Part shown: positions 5,069 to 6,894 of the stretch, piece by piece
How the letters are laid out: the number at the start of each line of letters is the position of its first letter
Numbering within the stretch: position 1 is the stretch's first letter
Source: Clostridiales bacterium
GTDB lineage: Bacteria > Bacillota > Clostridia > Lachnospirales > Lachnospiraceae
DNA length: 6,894 nucleotides
Assembly (NCBI GenBank): GCA_021203115.1
Contig: JAJQBV010000089.1
Coordinates: 1 to 6,894 of the forward strand
Reading direction: 5' to 3'
Notes under the pieces: model-generated
Told to the model about the DNA's origin: nothing
What the model saw: only the letters and a program-made list of their open reading frames with translations
Database searches by the model: none
Translations under genes and position numbers: made by a program

Positions 5069-6894
5069 TTCTCCCGATGAAAAAAGTATCCATTCTCGTT
5101 CTTGACAGTGAACGGGAAGAAGCCATGCGCAAGATCCGGAAGCTCGGTCTGGTGCACGTTGACGCGCAGAGCTACAGCAGCGATAAGATGACGCACTTAA
5201 AGGACGAGACCGCCGCTTTGGAACAGGCGATTTCACTGATCAGTGATCTGGCGGACAAGAAAGCCATGAAGAAGCTGGAGAAGACGGAAATGTCTTCCGC
5301 CGAGGCACTCTCGGCCGCAAGGCAGGTTGTCGCGTGGGGCACTGAGAAAAAGGACTGTCAGAACGCATGTATTTCCGCGAAGGCGGAGCTGGAGCAGTAT
5401 GAGAGCTGGGGTGAGATAAAGCCGGCGGATTTTGAGTATCTTGCCGGGAAGGGTATTGTCCTGTCGATGTACGAAATCTCATCGAAGGAGTATGCCTCTG
5501 TAGACGCAGAGATCAGGACATTGCTCGTGGGTCATGACAAGAGTAAGACCTATATGCTGGTTGTTGAGGATGAGAGTTTGGCTGAGAAGCCGGAGCTTCC
5601 CGACAGTGCACGCAGGATCCAGCTTCCGTCGGCATCTACACAGGAGCTGCAGCAGCAGATTGAGGAAGGGCAGAAGCGTATCGCTGAGCTTGATGACGAG
5701 ATCCGCGGCTATATGAAGTACATTCCGGTGATGAAGGATGTACTTGCGGCGGACAACAAGGAGATTGAGTTTGACGCTTATCTCCGCGGAATGGACGAGG
5801 CGGCACTGTCCGACATTCCGGAGAGCGCGCCTGCTCTGGCGATCTTAAACGGCTATGTGCCGGAGGAAGATATGGCTCGGCTGAAGGCAGTTGCGAAGGA
5901 AAATGCATGGGGCATTGTTTCAGAGGATCCGACGATTGAGGACAATGTTCCGACCAAGCTGCACAACAACAAATTCGTCAGCCTGATTTATCCGCTGACG
6001 GACTTCCTCGGTACGGTGCCGGGCTATTACGAGCAGGATATTTCAGGATATTTCCTCGTGTTCATGCTTATCTTCTCCGGGATTATTTTCGGAGACGGCG
6101 GATACGGCGCGCTCATCACACTTTTGGGCGTTGCGATGTTCCTGCCGGCGGTCAGGTCCGGAAAGTCCCCTTCGGCATGGTCGAAGCTGATTATTCTTTT
6201 CGGAGTCGTCACGATCGTCTGGGGAATACTGACATGCTCATGGTTTGGCGTGGATGTGGCGAGGGTGCCGCAGTGGCTGCAGAATATTTCGCTGCCGATC
6301 ATATCCAACGTATACGAGGACACGATCTGGTATCCGTTCTGGACCAATGGAGAAGCCGGTCTTACGACTGCGCAGAATCTGCAGATTTTCTGCTTTGTGC
6401 TGGCGCTGATCCAGTTGTCCATTGCCCATATACTCGGCATTATCCGCGACCGCCGCTCGCTGCTTGTACTTAGTGACATCGGATCCCTGATGCAGGTCAT
6501 CGGTATGTTCTATGTGGTACTGAGCCTGGTTGTGAACGGCACGGTATTCAGACTCAGATTAGTGATAAACGGCATACCGATCGGAACGATTTGCATTGCG
6601 TTGGTGCTTGTCGGATTTGTGATGTACTTCATATTCGCCAACTATGACGGCAGTATCGTGAAATCTCTGGTGGAAAGTATGAAGAATATCATTTCCATGC
6701 TGCTGGGCATAGTAAATGTCTTTTCCGACATTGTATCCTACATCCGCCTCTGGGCGGTAGGACTTGCGGGTGCAGCAATCGCAGAGACATTCAACCAGAT
6801 GGCCGGAGGATTCATGGGACACATGATATTAATCTTCCTCGCTATATTCATTCTGATATTCGGACATGGCCTGAACATGATTCTGAATCTGTTG
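5065..6894 (+). CDS. atpI: V-type ATP synthase membrane subunit I (3' end cut by window)
   Basis: The open frame runs 610 codons to the window edge without a stop. The protein is the a/I-type stator subunit (V_ATPase_I family), which forms the ion half-channels against the proteolipid ring. It opens MILPMKKVSILVLDSE. Residues about 1-325 are the soluble arm with coiled-coil helices (about 50-125 and 190-225). Membrane segments follow at about 327-357 (with FGDGGYG, 342-348), 375-396, 439-460, 471-491, 505-526, 541-575 and 586-608. The signature SYIRLWAVGLAG (558-569) includes R561, equivalent to the essential arginine of yeast Vph1p (R735), so the ion path looks intact. GHGLN (601-605) is the usual lead-in to the last helix; the family's final part, roughly 40-50 residues with a VHxxRL-like motif, lies outside the window. 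It overlaps atpD by 4 bases and has a strong ribosome site. Family members are usually about 600-660 residues, so only a short piece is missing. Confidence 0.94.
   Translation, partial: MILPMKKVSILVLDSEREEAMRKIRKLGLVHVDAQSYSSDKMTHLKDETAALEQAISLISDLADKKAMKKLEKTEMSSAEALSAARQVVAWGTEKKDCQNACISAKAELEQYESWGEIKPADFEYLAGKGIVLSMYEISSKEYASVDAEIRTLLVGHDKSKTYMLVVEDESLAEKPELPDSARRIQLPSASTQELQQQIEEGQKRIAELDDEIRGYMKYIPVMKDVLAADNKEIEFDAYLRGMDEAALSDIPESAPALAILNGYVPEEDMARLKAVAKENAWGIVSEDPTIEDNVPTKLHNNKFVSLIYPLTDFLGTVPGYYEQDISGYFLVFMLIFSGIIFGDGGYGALITLLGVAMFLPAVRSGKSPSAWSKLIILFGVVTIVWGILTCSWFGVDVARVPQWLQNISLPIISNVYEDTIWYPFWTNGEAGLTTAQNLQIFCFVLALIQLSIAHILGIIRDRRSLLVLSDIGSLMQVIGMFYVVLSLVVNGTVFRLRLVINGIPIGTICIALVLVGFVMYFIFANYDGSIVKSLVESMKNIISMLLGIVNVFSDIVSYIRLWAVGLAGAAIAETFNQMAGGFMGHMILIFLAIFILIFGHGLNMILNLL

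Noticed and set aside
5065..6894. atpI as a truncated pseudogene
   Set aside because: The frame is open to the last base and the conserved motifs are intact, so the missing end is due to the window edge.

Overview
The window carries most of one operon for a bacterial V/A-type rotary ATPase (V-type ATP synthase/ATPase), read left to right on the + strand. After a 175-base A/T-rich leader the order is atpE (peripheral stalk), a DUF2764-family gene, atpA (catalytic subunit), atpB (non-catalytic subunit), atpD (central rotor shaft) and atpI (membrane stator subunit, cut by the window end). A proteolipid gene (atpK) is expected just beyond the right edge but cannot be seen.

The order E-DUF2764-A-B-D-I matches what is known from spirochaetes (Borrelia, Treponema), Chlamydiae and Bacteroidota, not the Thermus/Enterococcus/archaeal order, in which C and F genes sit between E and A. 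The A and B proteins also carry variants that I associate with that clade. The genes have strong Shine-Dalgarno sequences, which argues against Bacteroidota. Coding DNA is moderately G+C-rich with many G/C third positions, while the leader is strongly A/T-rich. A spirochaete is the simplest guess. A Clostridia-like bacterium with this operon type cannot be excluded, and I do not name a genus.

Layout: 1-175 holds two near-identical 20-bp inverted repeats (58 bp apart), a TATAAT hexamer and the atpE ribosome binding site. From 176 to the end the genes are packed tightly: ATGA overlaps at E/DUF2764 and at D/I, one base between DUF2764 and A, and 15 bases between each of A/B and B/D. This indicates one transcript with translational coupling. 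No terminator, tRNA, rRNA, mobile element or CRISPR array was seen.

How the genes work together: A3B3 forms the soluble head, where A hydrolyses or makes ATP. D is the rotating shaft. E is part of the stalk that holds the head still, and I is the membrane stator whose conserved arginine faces the proteolipid ring and couples ion flow to rotation. DUF2764 sits where the C and F genes normally are, so it is the best candidate here for an unrecognised connector subunit. Whether the ion is H+ or Na+ cannot be told without the proteolipid.

The system is a known type. The points most worth a second look are the paired inverted repeats upstream, the DUF2764 protein in the C/F position, small hairpins at the end of the DUF2764 gene ahead of atpA, and a perfect 18-bp palindrome inside atpD.
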